Below, in pieces: positions 27,292 to 34,124 of a DNA stretch of 35,141 nucleotides (position 1 is its first letter; every line of letters begins with the position of its first letter). Below the pieces are notes generated by a model. It did not search any database and was not told where the DNA came from. It saw only the letters and a program-made list of their open reading frames with translations. The stretch lies in assembly GCA_900100595.1 (NCBI GenBank), contig FMUA01000005.1, forward strand, positions 142,373 to 177,513, read 5' to 3'. The position numbers were made by a program, and so were the translations under genes. Source of the stretch: Ruminococcaceae bacterium P7. Lineage in GTDB: Bacteria > Bacillota > Clostridia > Oscillospirales > Acutalibacteraceae.

Positions 27292-27739
27292 AAATGTCGT
27301 CGGGGTTATATGAAAGTGCTATTTCATACTCTCCGTCTGCAGTATCATTAATATCAAAGGATAGTTCAGCAAGTGTGCAATCCCCCTCAATGTTTCCAGA
27401 GTTTTTCACAACCGACAGTCGTATCGGTGAAGCGCTTTTGTTAATCGGAAGTGTTGATGCGTTTTGCGTTATCTCATGGTTATATTCAATATTGGATAAA
27501 GACAGCGCCGTTGTATCAAATTTTATGTCTGCGGTAATCGAAGCAATTCCGGGATTGTTCTTGATTTCAATACCGACCTTAACATCCTTTTCTCCCGGTT
27601 CTGCATTTACACTGTTAATCAGCAATGCAGGCGATCCGCCATTGATTCTTGAATAATTACAGCCAAATGTACATACTATTACTATTATGCAAACAACGAT
27701 TAATACAGATATTCCGATAAGGACATATTTTCTTTTCAT
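27263..27739 (-). CDS. Membrane-anchored cohesin-domain protein, truncated at its C-terminus
   Basis: A 158-residue protein with an N-terminal helix (YVLIGISVLIVVCIIVIV) and one cohesin-type domain. The order of elements fits: SVNAEPGEKDVKVGIEIKN, NPGIASITADIKFD, LAELSFDI, and YEIALSYNPDDIYD. Cohesins bind dockerins and hold enzymes on a scaffold. The domain normally ends with one more strand after a segment like NVxF; here the frame stops at NVE, exactly where the recombinase fragment begins, so the last strand is lost. The single-helix start suggests a surface-anchored scaffoldin in its original form. The upstream ribosome site is GAGAGGAG. Whether the truncated domain folds is uncertain. 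The assignment is from motif memory, fairly strong. Confidence 0.75.
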   Translation of the reverse strand: MKRKYVLIGISVLIVVCIIVIVCTFGCNYSRINGGSPALLINSVNAEPGEKDVKVGIEIKNNPGIASITADIKFDTTALSLSNIEYNHEITQNASTLPINKSASPIRLSVVKNSGNIEGDCTLAELSFDINDTADGEYEIALSYNPDDIYDDKEKNVE

Positions 27740-27832
27740 ATAATCTCCTCTCTACGCTAAACTCCGGCAAGTGTAAATTAGAAATTCTCAAATACAACTG
27801 ATAAAATGATAATGCTTTTGTTCGATAAATAC

Positions 27833-27857
27833 TTCGTATATCGTCCACATATACGAA
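27833..27857. repeat. 25-bp core-like recombination site 1 (inverted with respect to site 2)
   Basis: The site has 8-bp inverted arms, TTCGTATA and TATACGAA, around a 9-bp centre TCGTCCACA, the build of a tyrosine-recombinase core site. It lies just beyond the 3' end of the truncated integrase. Its reverse complement matches 28746-28770 at 22 of 25 positions, while the flanking DNA does not match. Confidence 0.6.
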
Positions 27858-27864
27858 ACACAAG

Positions 27865-27907
27865 AAAAAAGGTCAAGGCAAATGCGCATAAACGCATTAC
27901 CTTGACC
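27865..27907 (-). terminator. Terminator of the integrase gene
   Basis: On the minus strand GGTCAAGG and AATGCG pair with CGCATT and CCTTGACC in one long imperfect stem around a TTTA-like loop, followed by six T's. Three TGACC boxes (27903, 27915, 27929) begin here. Confidence 0.85.
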
Positions 27908-27923
27908 AATTATTTGACCATAA

Positions 27924-28550
27924 TTAGCTGACCATATTCAGCAAAGCCATGCCCGTATACAGTGCCAATAATACGGCAAATTTATATAAATCCATATCTC
28001 TTACAAGAAAGGATTCCAGAACTTTCTGTTCAGAGACATCCAGTACACGCATCTCTTTCATGCGCGTTTTCAAATAATATATCTTTATTTTTGGTATATG
28101 ATAAACTTCTTCGGCATAGTTCAAAGCCAATCCGATTACTATCAGAATATCATTGACCATTTTTGCAGACAATCCTGCCGCTATCTTTTTGTCTGCAAAG
28201 CTGGAAAGTGACGATGACGTTAAAAATCGAATATTGCTTTTGCCAATGGAGCAGGGTTCAACGTGATTTTTGATAATTCCATCATATTTTTGATATGTGT
28301 TTGGCTTTATATTGTTCTTCATAGATTGAAGCCATTCCCACATAATATCTGACAGAATAAGAGAAAATGAAGTAGCTCCGTGCATTCTGGTATCCTGTAT
28401 TATCGCAAAACGTCTTTGTTGTGCTTCGGTATAAGTCTTGCCGTAAACCGAACCATACCTTTTCTTACCGTCCACTCCAATCTCCTTGACATAGCGTGCT
28501 TCCCAGCGACCATCTTTACGTTTGTAAATGCTGGCTTCTTTTCTTGCCAT
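27924..28550 (-). pseudogene. Tyrosine integrase lacking its catalytic domain
   Basis: A 208-residue piece of a Tn916/phage-type integrase. Residues 1-65 form the arm-binding domain (ASIYKRKDGRWEARYVKEIG). The core-binding SAM-like domain follows (SDIMWEWLQSMKNNIKPNTYQKYDGIIKNHV) to about 150. The catalytic domain begins with LLALYTGM, but the conserved Arg-Ile-Gly-Glu that should come next is missing; instead six unrelated residues (ALLNMVS region) precede a stop. Arg, His-x-x-Arg, His and the Tyr nucleophile are therefore absent and the enzyme cannot recombine DNA by itself. It could still bind sites through its arm domain. AAAGGATG precedes the ATG. A 3' or internal deletion is the simplest cause. 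Confidence 0.85.
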
Positions 28551-28582
28551 AGTATCATCCTTTCTGCGAAAAACGCACCTCT

Positions 28583-28612
28583 ATTGTACCTGACCACATA
28601 TCTGACCAACAA
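28583..28612 (-). promoter_or_regulatory. Putative integrase promoter with two TGACC boxes in its spacer
   Basis: On the minus strand TTGTTG (28612-28607) and TACAAT (28588-28583) are 18 bases apart. TGACC occurs at 28591 and 28603, the same strand and 12-base step as the boxes at the gene's other end. Binding there would block the promoter, a common way integrases self-regulate. Confidence 0.45.
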
Positions 28613-28688
28613 TCACAGAAAACAAGCAAAATTTATAGCGAAGTGAAAAATTTTCAAGCTTTTTCTTGCACAAAATCTATCCAAACTG

Positions 28689-28717
28689 TTGCCAAAACAG
28701 ACAAAGTGTGTTAGAAT
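28689..28717 (+). promoter_or_regulatory. Putative promoter of a short leader or small RNA
   Basis: TTGCCA (28689-28694) and TAGAAT (28712-28717) are 17 bases apart. The transcript would start near 28724 and run toward the DUF6809-like gene. Confidence 0.5.
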
Positions 28718-28723
28718 AATAAT

Positions 28724-28816
28724 GGATATATAGTGATAGTTCACATTCGTATATGTGGACGTTCTACGAACAATTACATCGCAGTTCCAAAATAGAAAAG
28801 GACTGCGATTTTTTGT
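28724..28816 (+). ncRNA. Possible short RNA or attenuated leader of about 93 nt
   Basis: The stretch between a promoter-like pair and a terminator (CGCAGT(T)CC with GGACTGCG followed by ATTTTTT, 28780-28816) contains no open frame of use. It contains the inverted 25-bp site 2. It could be a stand-alone small RNA or the terminated form of the DUF6809 gene's leader. No known RNA family is recognised. Confidence 0.35.
28746..28770. repeat. 25-bp core-like recombination site 2
   Basis: This is the inverted copy of the site at 27833-27857, with three changes in one arm (the perfect arm TTCGTATA is kept, and the other is TTCTACGAA). Sites 1 and 2 bracket the integrase and its promoter. Confidence 0.6.
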
Positions 28817-28875
28817 CGTATAGTACCTTGGAAAAGATATTTTTACAAGAGGTTTGGCAATAATATTTCTGGACT

Positions 28876-28911
28876 TTTCAAGCAAGCTGTGATATTGTGT
28901 TGTGCTTGAAA
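28876..28911 (+). promoter_or_regulatory. Hairpin touching the ribosome site of the DUF6809-like gene
   Basis: TTTCAAGCA (28876-28884) pairs perfectly with TGCTTGAAA (28903-28911). The second arm runs into AAAGGACGG, the ribosome site of the gene starting at 28925. The fold could limit translation. Confidence 0.4.
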
Positions 28912-28924
28912 GGACGGTGAGAAT

Positions 28925-29194
28925 ATGACCACACTCGAAAATCTTTACTACGGCAACATCGCTCCGCATGAATATGAAGTTGAGCGCGGCAGTGAGTATG
29001 ACGTTACTGCTAAGCTGGTAATTCGACATGAACAGAAGTTATCCGCAACACTGACGGATCAGCAGAAAATCATACTTGAAAAAATCAAAGACAATCAAAC
29101 TGAGCTTATGAACCTCGGAGAACGCGACGCGTTTGTCCGGGGTTTCTCTTTGGCTGTCAGGTTGATGGTTGAAGCCATGAGCGACAAAACCTAA
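28925..29194 (+). CDS. DUF6809-like small mobile-element protein
   Basis: An 89-residue soluble protein: ENLYYGNIAPHEYEVERGSEYD, a helical middle (TLTDQQKIILEKIKDNQTEL), and GERDAFVRGFSLAVRLMVEAM. This matches a family common in clostridial integrative elements and prophages, which I recall as DUF6809. Its function is unknown; the helical form and location suggest an accessory DNA or regulatory role. AAAGGACGGTGAG precedes the ATG. Transcription is probably from the plus-strand promoter near 28700. No clear terminator follows on this strand; 29195-29300 holds short inverted repeats (TCGGG/CCCGA) only. Confidence 0.7.
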   Translation: MTTLENLYYGNIAPHEYEVERGSEYDVTAKLVIRHEQKLSATLTDQQKIILEKIKDNQTELMNLGERDAFVRGFSLAVRLMVEAMSDKT

Positions 29195-29292
29195 CGCACA
29201 AAATTTCGTCCTGTGACGTGCGAAAAGTAAAATCGGGTACGTTCCCGACCACTCTCAAAAAAACCGACACAGCCGATTTGTCGCGGTTTGTG

Positions 29293-29333
29293 AACGCAGA
29301 AAAGCACCGCCTGACGTAGTGTCGGGCGGTGCT
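29293..29333 (-). terminator. Terminator of the DUF6076-like gene
   Basis: On the minus strand AGCACCGCC pairs with GGCGGTGCT and is followed by TTTTCTG. It is 6 bases past the stop of the zinc-finger protein gene. Confidence 0.85.
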
Positions 29334-29338
29334 GCTGA

Positions 29339-30211
29339 TTAGTCCAGTTCATGGACAATATTCAGGAAATCTTCGTCGGTGATCTCTTCGTTCAGCCATT
29401 GCTTTTTCGCTTGCTGAACTCTATCCAGCCAAGCATAATAATCATCCCATCCAAGCTTAATATCTTTGACATAACTGTCTTCAGTCCGTTTGGCACGCTG
29501 ATAATTTCGCTCGACTGCCTTGTTATAATCCTCGAAACCAAACAGCGTCGATTGCAATTCTGCTCGGTTTTTTGGACCAATCTCATTGCACTTTTTATTG
29601 CTGTCAGGCTGCACCCTGTCGCAGTAGAGCGTTTTCTTTTTCGTCTTGGCAACAAACAACTCGCCGCAGTTCTGACACAGACAGATATTCAGATTCAACT
29701 GCATCAGATTCAGCAGAAGGAAGTTAAGATAATTCGCTGCGGAATCAAAAATGTAGCATTTCGTCAATTCCAAGTTGATCTCGGTCTGCTTTTTCGTGTT
29801 GATATAGTAGGTTTCCTGAAAAGTGTGGTCTAAAAGCTGTTCATCAATCTCCAAGATGCACTTTGGCTTTTCATCAAGCGGACATGGCAACTCCGCGTAA
29901 ATATTTGTCAGCACTTTTGCGTTTTGAAAAGCAACACCGAAATCGCGATATATCTTTCTCTGCAAGGCAACCGCTTCTTCATACCCTCTCCTGTCATCGG
30001 GAGAGGGCTTTTCTATTTTGGAGAGTTCCGCGTTTAGCAACAGACCGAGAATTGTATTAATAGACCGAACGATTGTTGCCATTTGCCGGTTCTGTGTGAA
30101 AATCCGTTCAGCTCTTGCGCGAGAGTACCGCTTTTCAACCAAACCTGTACGTGGAGTTTCATTTCCGACAGTGCGGAGAATCCGGAAACGCTGCTCCCGA
30201 GACCGATGCAA
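29339..30211 (-). CDS. DUF6076-like zinc-finger protein, N-terminus probably lost
   Basis: The open frame has 290 codons. The clear part is the C-terminal 200 residues: FDSAANYLNFLLLNLMQL, then a zinc finger with CLCQNC, then YCD and KKCNEIGPKNR, then RAKRTEDSY and the acidic end EEITDEDFLNIVHELD. This resembles a family in clostridial mobile elements that I recall as DUF6076, of unknown role. The first 40-45 codons overlap a plus-strand ATPase remnant (30083-30655) that makes better protein sense in its own direction. The true N-terminus was therefore probably replaced by a junction near 30085-30150. No start with a ribosome site is evident. Confidence 0.55.
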   Translation of the reverse strand: MHRSREQRFRILRTVGNETPRTGLVEKRYSRARAERIFTQNRQMATIVRSINTILGLLLNAELSKIEKPSPDDRRGYEEAVALQRKIYRDFGVAFQNAKVLTNIYAELPCPLDEKPKCILEIDEQLLDHTFQETYYINTKKQTEINLELTKCYIFDSAANYLNFLLLNLMQLNLNICLCQNCGELFVAKTKKKTLYCDRVQPDSNKKCNEIGPKNRAELQSTLFGFEDYNKAVERNYQRAKRTEDSYVKDIKLGWDDYYAWLDRVQQAKKQWLNEEITDEDFLNIVHELD

Positions 30212-30655
30212 AAGTTGATTGAGATGATGAAAGAGAAATCTGCGTTTTCAGGCAGCAACGCTGAATTCATGGAAGAGTTCAAAAGCTACACGGGAATCGA
30301 AATCCATACCAACGTCTTGAAAAAGATGATGAAAAAGCATCGGTCGGAGCTTGAGGAAAACGGCGTCACCTTTGAGGACTGCAAGCGGAACACGACCGCT
30401 GTATCGATATCAGCTACGACCCACCGGCTGACAATCGCTGAAAAGTACGGCAAGTACGGTAGGTACGGCAAATGCCCGCGGGAGATTTTGCTGTCCTTGC
30501 CGTCCTTGCTGTCCGAACCGTCCGACAGCGTTGTCACGCCGTGTGTACCCCTGTGTGAGATTTTCCACAGAAGGCTGAGAAACAAGCCGACAGCGAAACA
30601 TGTGAGGATTTGGGCGAATGTCGGCGCGCTGTCGCCGCTAATCAAAACAAGATAA
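30083..30655 (+). pseudogene. C-terminal remnant of a plasmid-type AAA/RepA-like ATPase
   Basis: The frame carries LLPRPMQKLIEMMKEK, then EEFKSYTGIEIHTNVLKKMMKKHRSEL, a helical winged-helix-like end typical of helicase or RepA-like ATPases of small mobile elements. It continues with KYGKYGRYGKC and a Leu/Pro/Ser repeat. The Walker A and B motifs and everything N-terminal are absent, and the start is not preceded by a ribosome site. The YG and PSLL stretches come from 9-base tandem repeats near 30445-30530. It is a broken gene whose stop at 30655 is followed by the transfer-origin-like region. Confidence 0.55.
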
Positions 30656-30747
30656 ATAAACCGCGTTCTTTTGCGTGGGTATCAAAAGCGAGTAAAATTC
30701 AAGTATCAAAAACAGGCATAAAACGGGTGTAAAACGCGGGTTTAGCG

Positions 30748-30824
30748 CAGACTTGTCTGCGGCCAGCATCGCATTCGACCAGTCGCGTAGCGACCGCCGA
30801 TGCAGCTGGGGCGGGACACCCGCC
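30748..30824. other. Candidate origin of transfer (oriT): nested inverted repeats upstream of mobC
   Basis: Four inverted repeats are packed here: CAGAC/GTCTG (30748-30759), GCATCG/CGATGC (30766-30771 with 30798-30803), GTCGC/GCGAC (30782-30794, nested in the previous pair), and GGCGGG/CCCGCC (30810-30824). Just upstream are paired direct repeats: GTATCAAAA at 30679 and 30703, and TAAAACGGGTG-like units near 30720-30740. This build, directly before a mobC start, is typical of mobilisable plasmid oriT regions. The nick site is not identified. Confidence 0.5.
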
Positions 30825-30851
30825 ACCCGTTTTACGGCAGAAAGGAACCAA

Positions 30852-30968
30852 ATGAAAGATAAAAAAATGAGTATCCGCATCTCAGCGGAGGATTTGAACA
30901 TCGTCCACTACAAAGCGGAGCAGGCAAAACTTACCCTGACCGAGTACGTCATCATTGAATCAGCTTGA
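30852..30968 (+). pseudogene. N-terminal stub of a MobC-like relaxosome protein
   Basis: A frame of 38 residues: MKDKKMSIRISAEDLNIVHYKAEQAKLTLTEYVI. It fits the ribbon-helix-helix start of MobC, the accessory that helps a relaxase open DNA at oriT. Complete proteins are usually over 100 residues. Here the frame ends abruptly at 30968, where it meets the 3' end of an unrelated minus-strand gene. AAAGG lies before the ATG. The relaxase gene that should follow is gone, so this element cannot mobilise itself. Confidence 0.6.
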
Positions 30969-32236
30969 TACCCATTTGCCTCAGACCTTTCTCGAATTCC
31001 TCTCTGTCCATCTCGCCGCTGTCGAACAGCTTTTGCAGATTGGAACCGAAAGAAATGCTCTTGGGCAGACCGTTGTTTGTCGCGAGAAACAAATCGTGCG
31101 GTTTCCAGCCGCAGTTTTGCCAGAGGTGGCTGTGATTGTTGAGATTAGTGTATAACGCAACGAATTGCTCAAGCTGCTTTTCGGTCAGCACAACGCCTAA
31201 GTCATTGCCCAAATAGTTTAGTGTGTAGTGCAGATCATCCCAAATGCCATTACTGATATGGTCGCCGATCTGAATATCCGTTCGGATATAGTCCAGAATC
31301 TTTTTTAACGCCGTTTCTTTATAAAGCCGGCGCAGCTTCTCTTTCTTTGCTTCGCTCTTATAATAATCAATGGCAAACTGCTCGTCATGTGTGTAAAATA
31401 CAAAGTCGGATAAGCACTTTCCTTTCACGGGGTTGCCGTCGATGTCGAGAATTTCTCCTTTTGGTTTACCGTCATAGTTTTTGAATACGCCGTCTGTTTT
31501 CAGCTTGCTCAGAAAATCCGCCATTTTCTTTCCTTCCGGAGAAAGATAGAATTGATCGGTCATGAAGGTGAGAAGCTCCTCTTTGCTATCGGGCAGCCAT
31601 ATGGGTTTATCGGCTGACGAATCCGCTAAATGATAAATACGGACATATTTGCGGTAGCCCAAGCCTATGAGGTCGTTGTTGACGATAAGCCGCATATCTG
31701 ACATTCCGGCAGGCTCGTCGGCGTAAACCTCGTTCAGCTCCAAAATCGTATACGGCAGGTCGGGTTCTCTCTGTACGATACCCGAAAATGCGATAAAATC
31801 CGGCTCTTCCCTAGAACCAGTGGGTAAGAAATTGCAGTATAGTAGAAAAAATCTGATAAATCTATAAATCGCATTTATTCCACGGTCTATTGACAATGAG
31901 CCTCTATGCATATGGTATTCCGTCAGCGCTGGCAAGCCCCGTAAATGGGCTGCTGCCCGGCATTTAGCCTACCATATGCATACTCATTGTCAATAGCTTT
32001 CGCGGCATAAACGCGGGTTTTATCTACCCACACTTTCTAGTGAAGCCTCTAAAATCCTTTTTGCGGATTTTGTTCCCCTCGAAGTGTTTGAAAACGTTCC
32101 ACGCCTCGCGCACCTCAAGCATACCGTACAGATTTGCAAAGCACAGAAAGTAATCGTGCAGCAGGTCGGTTTTGGCTTTCGGCAGCCCAAGCTCGGCGTA
32201 TTTTTTCTCTAATGATTTAGGTGATAAAGGCTTCAT
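30952..32236 (-). pseudogene. Unknown protein gene (coupled to UPF0158) split by a MITE-like insertion
   Basis: The N-terminal part starts with the ATG at 32236 (overlapping the UPF0158 stop by ATGA) and reads KKYAELGLPKAKTDLLHDYF through EGNKIRKKDF, ending at 32051. The C-terminal part resumes at 31794 with IAFSGIVQREPDLPYTILEL and runs to the stop at 30952. Removing 256 bases (one AAAATCC copy plus the insert) restores a single 342-residue frame, KKDF-IAFSG. The restored protein is soluble, with GEILDIDGNPVKGKCLSDFVFY in the middle and a helical C-terminus. The family is not recognised with confidence; similar proteins occur next to UPF0158 genes in Firmicutes. In its present state the N-part ends after 70 codons and the C-part has no good start. 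Confidence 0.8.
31802..32050. mobile_element. MITE-like insertion of about 249 bp with AAAATCC target duplication
   Basis: The element is flanked by AAAATCC at 31795-31801 and 32051-32057. Its ends are imperfect inverted repeats: GGCTCTTCCCTAGAA with CAGTGGGTA on the left and, inverted, GGCTTCACTAGAA with TGTGGGTA on the right. Inside is a second inverted repeat of 27-31 bp (31887-31917 with 31970-31996) around a loop that has its own small stem. No transposase is encoded. Precise removal restores the host frame, which proves an insertion rather than a duplication. Confidence 0.85.
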
Positions 32237-32691
32237 TTGTCATTCTCCTCATAGTACTCAAATCCGTTGTCATCGCACCACCCGATGGCGATTTCGCGGT
32301 GGGCTTCATAAAGAAAATCATACCACTGCTGCTCCATGCCATAGTAGCGAAGTGTGGATTTGAAACGGCGGAATGCGCCTCTGCCGTCAATGGCGCGCTC
32401 AAATTCATCCTGCAACCGTCCCGAAGGCATGTCATAAACAAATCGTTCGATAATACTGTATTCATGAATATCGAATTTGTCAGGCAGCGCAAAATAGCGC
32501 GTTTTCCGGCCGTTGTCGATTTTTTCGGAAATCTCCTCAAACTCTTCCATCCAATCGCCGAAATAACCTCCGTCCGGCAGGCTTTGTATTTCCATGGTTT
32601 CTATGTCCAAATATTGATTCCACTCGTCGGTTGCCATCTCGATTCCTTCAATGACTTTTTTGAGCGGAACGCGAATTTTTGTTTCTGCCAT
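32233..32691 (-). CDS. UPF0158 family protein
   Basis: A 152-residue acidic protein of the UPF0158 family: PLKKVIEGIEMATDEWNQYLD, then TRYFALPDKFDIHEYSIIERFVYDMP, then GAFRRFKSTLRYYGMEQQWYDF and EIAIGWCDDNGFEY. Function in the family is unknown; the segments are helical and without membrane or secretion signals. The start is the ATG at 32691 rather than one 13 codons earlier, because AGGGCTGAGAG sits just before it and the family begins there. The stop overlaps the next ATG (ATGA), so the two are coupled. It is intact although its partner is broken. Confidence 0.8.
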   Translation of the reverse strand: MAETKIRVPLKKVIEGIEMATDEWNQYLDIETMEIQSLPDGGYFGDWMEEFEEISEKIDNGRKTRYFALPDKFDIHEYSIIERFVYDMPSGRLQDEFERAIDGRGAFRRFKSTLRYYGMEQQWYDFLYEAHREIAIGWCDDNGFEYYEENDK

Positions 32692-32720
32692 AACTCTCAG
32701 CCCTATTCTTTTCTGCCTTA

Positions 32721-32749
32721 ATATTACCAAATAAAGTTGCCGGTTTCAA
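32721..32749 (-). promoter_or_regulatory. Promoter of the UPF0158 operon
   Basis: On the minus strand TTGAAA (32749-32744) and TAATAT (32726-32721) are 17 bases apart, 30 bases before the ATG. Confidence 0.65.
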
Positions 32750-33065
32750 CTGTTTCAGGAATAAAAATAAAAAAATCGCCTGATTAACGGCATGTCCAAA
32801 CGATGTGGTCGCTTTCGGGTGGTTTTCGTTTTGCGTGAGGTTGAAAAATAATGACGTTTGGAGAATGAAAAATCCAAAAAAACAAAGAAAAATCCGAAAG
32901 AAAAAGCTTAGCACCCTTCCTTTCGGACATATATTTGGATTATGAAAAATCAGGAGCGGCACAAGACCACTCCTTCCAAAAGATAAAATATCTTTTCAAT
33001 CCTAATCTTATTATACTCCAAAAATCACAAATTGTCAATTACTTTTTTTGTAAAATTATAAACAC
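32750..33065. other. A/T-rich gap with one terminator-like hairpin
   Basis: No gene is supported here. A minus-strand open frame across 32648-32962 is Phe-rich and meaningless. A hairpin GGAG(C)GG/CCA(C)TCC at 32953-32973, followed on the minus strand by TGATTTTTC, could end transcription from the Abi fragment. The rest is simple A/T-rich sequence. Confidence 0.5.
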
Positions 33066-33191
33066 CTAATTAAATCTATACGAAGCAAGCTTCATATAGT
33101 AGTTGCTATTAGCCATAAAATCCTTGGCTTGATCTTCGGTTACAATATTAAATCCAATTCCTTTTTCTTTCATATGAGCAATCAGCTCCAT
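33066..33191 (-). pseudogene. N-terminal fragment of an Abi-like (AbiD/AbiF, Abi_2) protein
   Basis: A 41-residue frame from the ATG at 33191 to TAG at 33068-33066: ELIAHMKEKGIGFNIVTEDQ, then ANSNYYMKLASYRFN. This is the well-known start of Abi_2 abortive-infection proteins, which run to about 300 residues and protect against phage. Only the first domain helix set survives; upstream in frame there is a stop, and downstream the frame ends at once. It marks a lost defence gene. Confidence 0.65.
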
Positions 33192-33463
33192 CCGGAGTTA
33201 AGAGTGATTTCATGAAAAACATCCTTGCATTTGTTTTATATTATTATACCACCCTCATCGCTATAATTCAACATATTATGAGTAAATTTTGCACAAAGTG
33301 ACTGGTTGAAAATAATTCAATAACTATTTTATTTTGCAATTTTGGAAAACGCATAGGTTAATAGCTGTGAGTCTTGCTACACGCTCTTTTACCGTTGAAA
33401 ATAGCGTCTAAAAATGCAAAAAATCATCCGGTAAAATTGTCGGTTTTATTTCCTGAAATCCGA
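33192..33463. other. Intergenic region without recognisable genes
   Basis: A/T-rich sequence with no supported frame on either strand and no strong hairpin. It ends with the promoter of the zinc-ribbon gene. It probably contains a junction between the Abi remnant and the recombinase cassette. Confidence 0.5.
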
Positions 33464-33492
33464 TTGATAATACTTGGTATCAGAGGTAACAT
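33464..33492 (+). promoter_or_regulatory. Putative promoter of the zinc-ribbon/recombinase cassette
   Basis: TTGATA (33464-33469) and TAACAT (33487-33492) are 17 bases apart, 31 bases before the ATG at 33524. Confidence 0.5.
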
Positions 33493-33523
33493 AGCAGAAA
33501 ACAAAAGGAGGAGCGAAAAGTCT

Positions 33524-33910
33524 ATGACAAAATACGAGACAGACCAAATTTTTAAATCCGGACTACAAAACGAGGATGATAAAACAATCGCTAAACGTAT
33601 GTCCATTAAAGCAAAAACAATAGCGTCCTATTGCTATCGCAACGGATTAATTGACTCAAATATAGACAGTATTTCCGAGTGTTGTTATTGCCATGAAAAA
33701 ATCGAGCAAAAAGCAAAAGGTAAAAAACGTTTATTCTGCAACGACAAATGCCGCAGTGCTTGGAGGCGGGCGCACCATATGCTGATTGAACATGTTTATC
33801 ATCATGTTTGTGCGGGCTGCGGTACCGCATTTAAAACTGCCGGAAACAAGTCTCAGAAGTATTGCTCCCGGCAGTGCTATCTGAACCACAGAAAAGGTAG
33901 CGCGGTATGA
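33524..33910 (+). CDS. Small DNA-binding protein: HTH plus two zinc ribbons
   Basis: A 128-residue protein. Residues 1-40 look like a helix-turn-helix of the sigma-like type (NEDDKTIAKRMSIKAKTIASYCYRNGL). Two zinc ribbons follow: CCYCHEKI with FCNDKCRSAWRR, and CAGCGTAF with YCSRQCYLNHR. AAAGGAGGAG lies 10 bases before the ATG at 33524; the longer frame from 33374 is not supported. Proteins like this commonly precede serine recombinases in clostridial elements and are often labelled sigma-70-like. Here it overlaps the next small gene by ATGA, and the recombinase follows. A role in controlling the recombinase is inference. Confidence 0.75.
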   Translation: MTKYETDQIFKSGLQNEDDKTIAKRMSIKAKTIASYCYRNGLIDSNIDSISECCYCHEKIEQKAKGKKRLFCNDKCRSAWRRAHHMLIEHVYHHVCAGCGTAFKTAGNKSQKYCSRQCYLNHRKGSAV

Positions 33911-34074
33911 AAGATTACATTCACAGAATTATGTGGTACAAGTCTATTACCCGCATTTCAAAAGAATGGTACAAAATGCATTTGATCTCCAAATCGGAAT
34001 ACAGAAAAGTATGCCGTGTAATAGCAAAAGATTTCCTTATAGATGTGTGCAGTATTTTCCTGATGATTGATTAA
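33907..34074 (+). CDS. Small basic protein of the recombinase cassette
   Basis: A 55-residue protein, ATG at 33907 overlapping the zinc-ribbon stop by four bases, TAA at 34072-34074. It reads MKDYIHRIMWYKSITRISKEW, then ISKSEYRKVCRVIAKDF, and a hydrophobic end. The middle resembles short helical SHOCT-type pieces found in front of serine recombinases, but the match is weak. Coupling to the gene upstream and the recombinase 50 bases downstream indicates one operon. Function is unknown. Confidence 0.6.
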   Translation: MKDYIHRIMWYKSITRISKEWYKMHLISKSEYRKVCRVIAKDFLIDVCSIFLMID

Positions 34075-34124
34075 ACTCTGTCTTATAAAATAACAATTCG
34101 GTCGATAATTGGAGGTGAACACAG

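Noticed and set aside
32648..32962. Minus-strand 104-codon frame upstream of UPF0158
   Set aside because: Phe/Lys-rich translation of A/T-rich intergenic DNA, overlapping the UPF0158 promoter and start.
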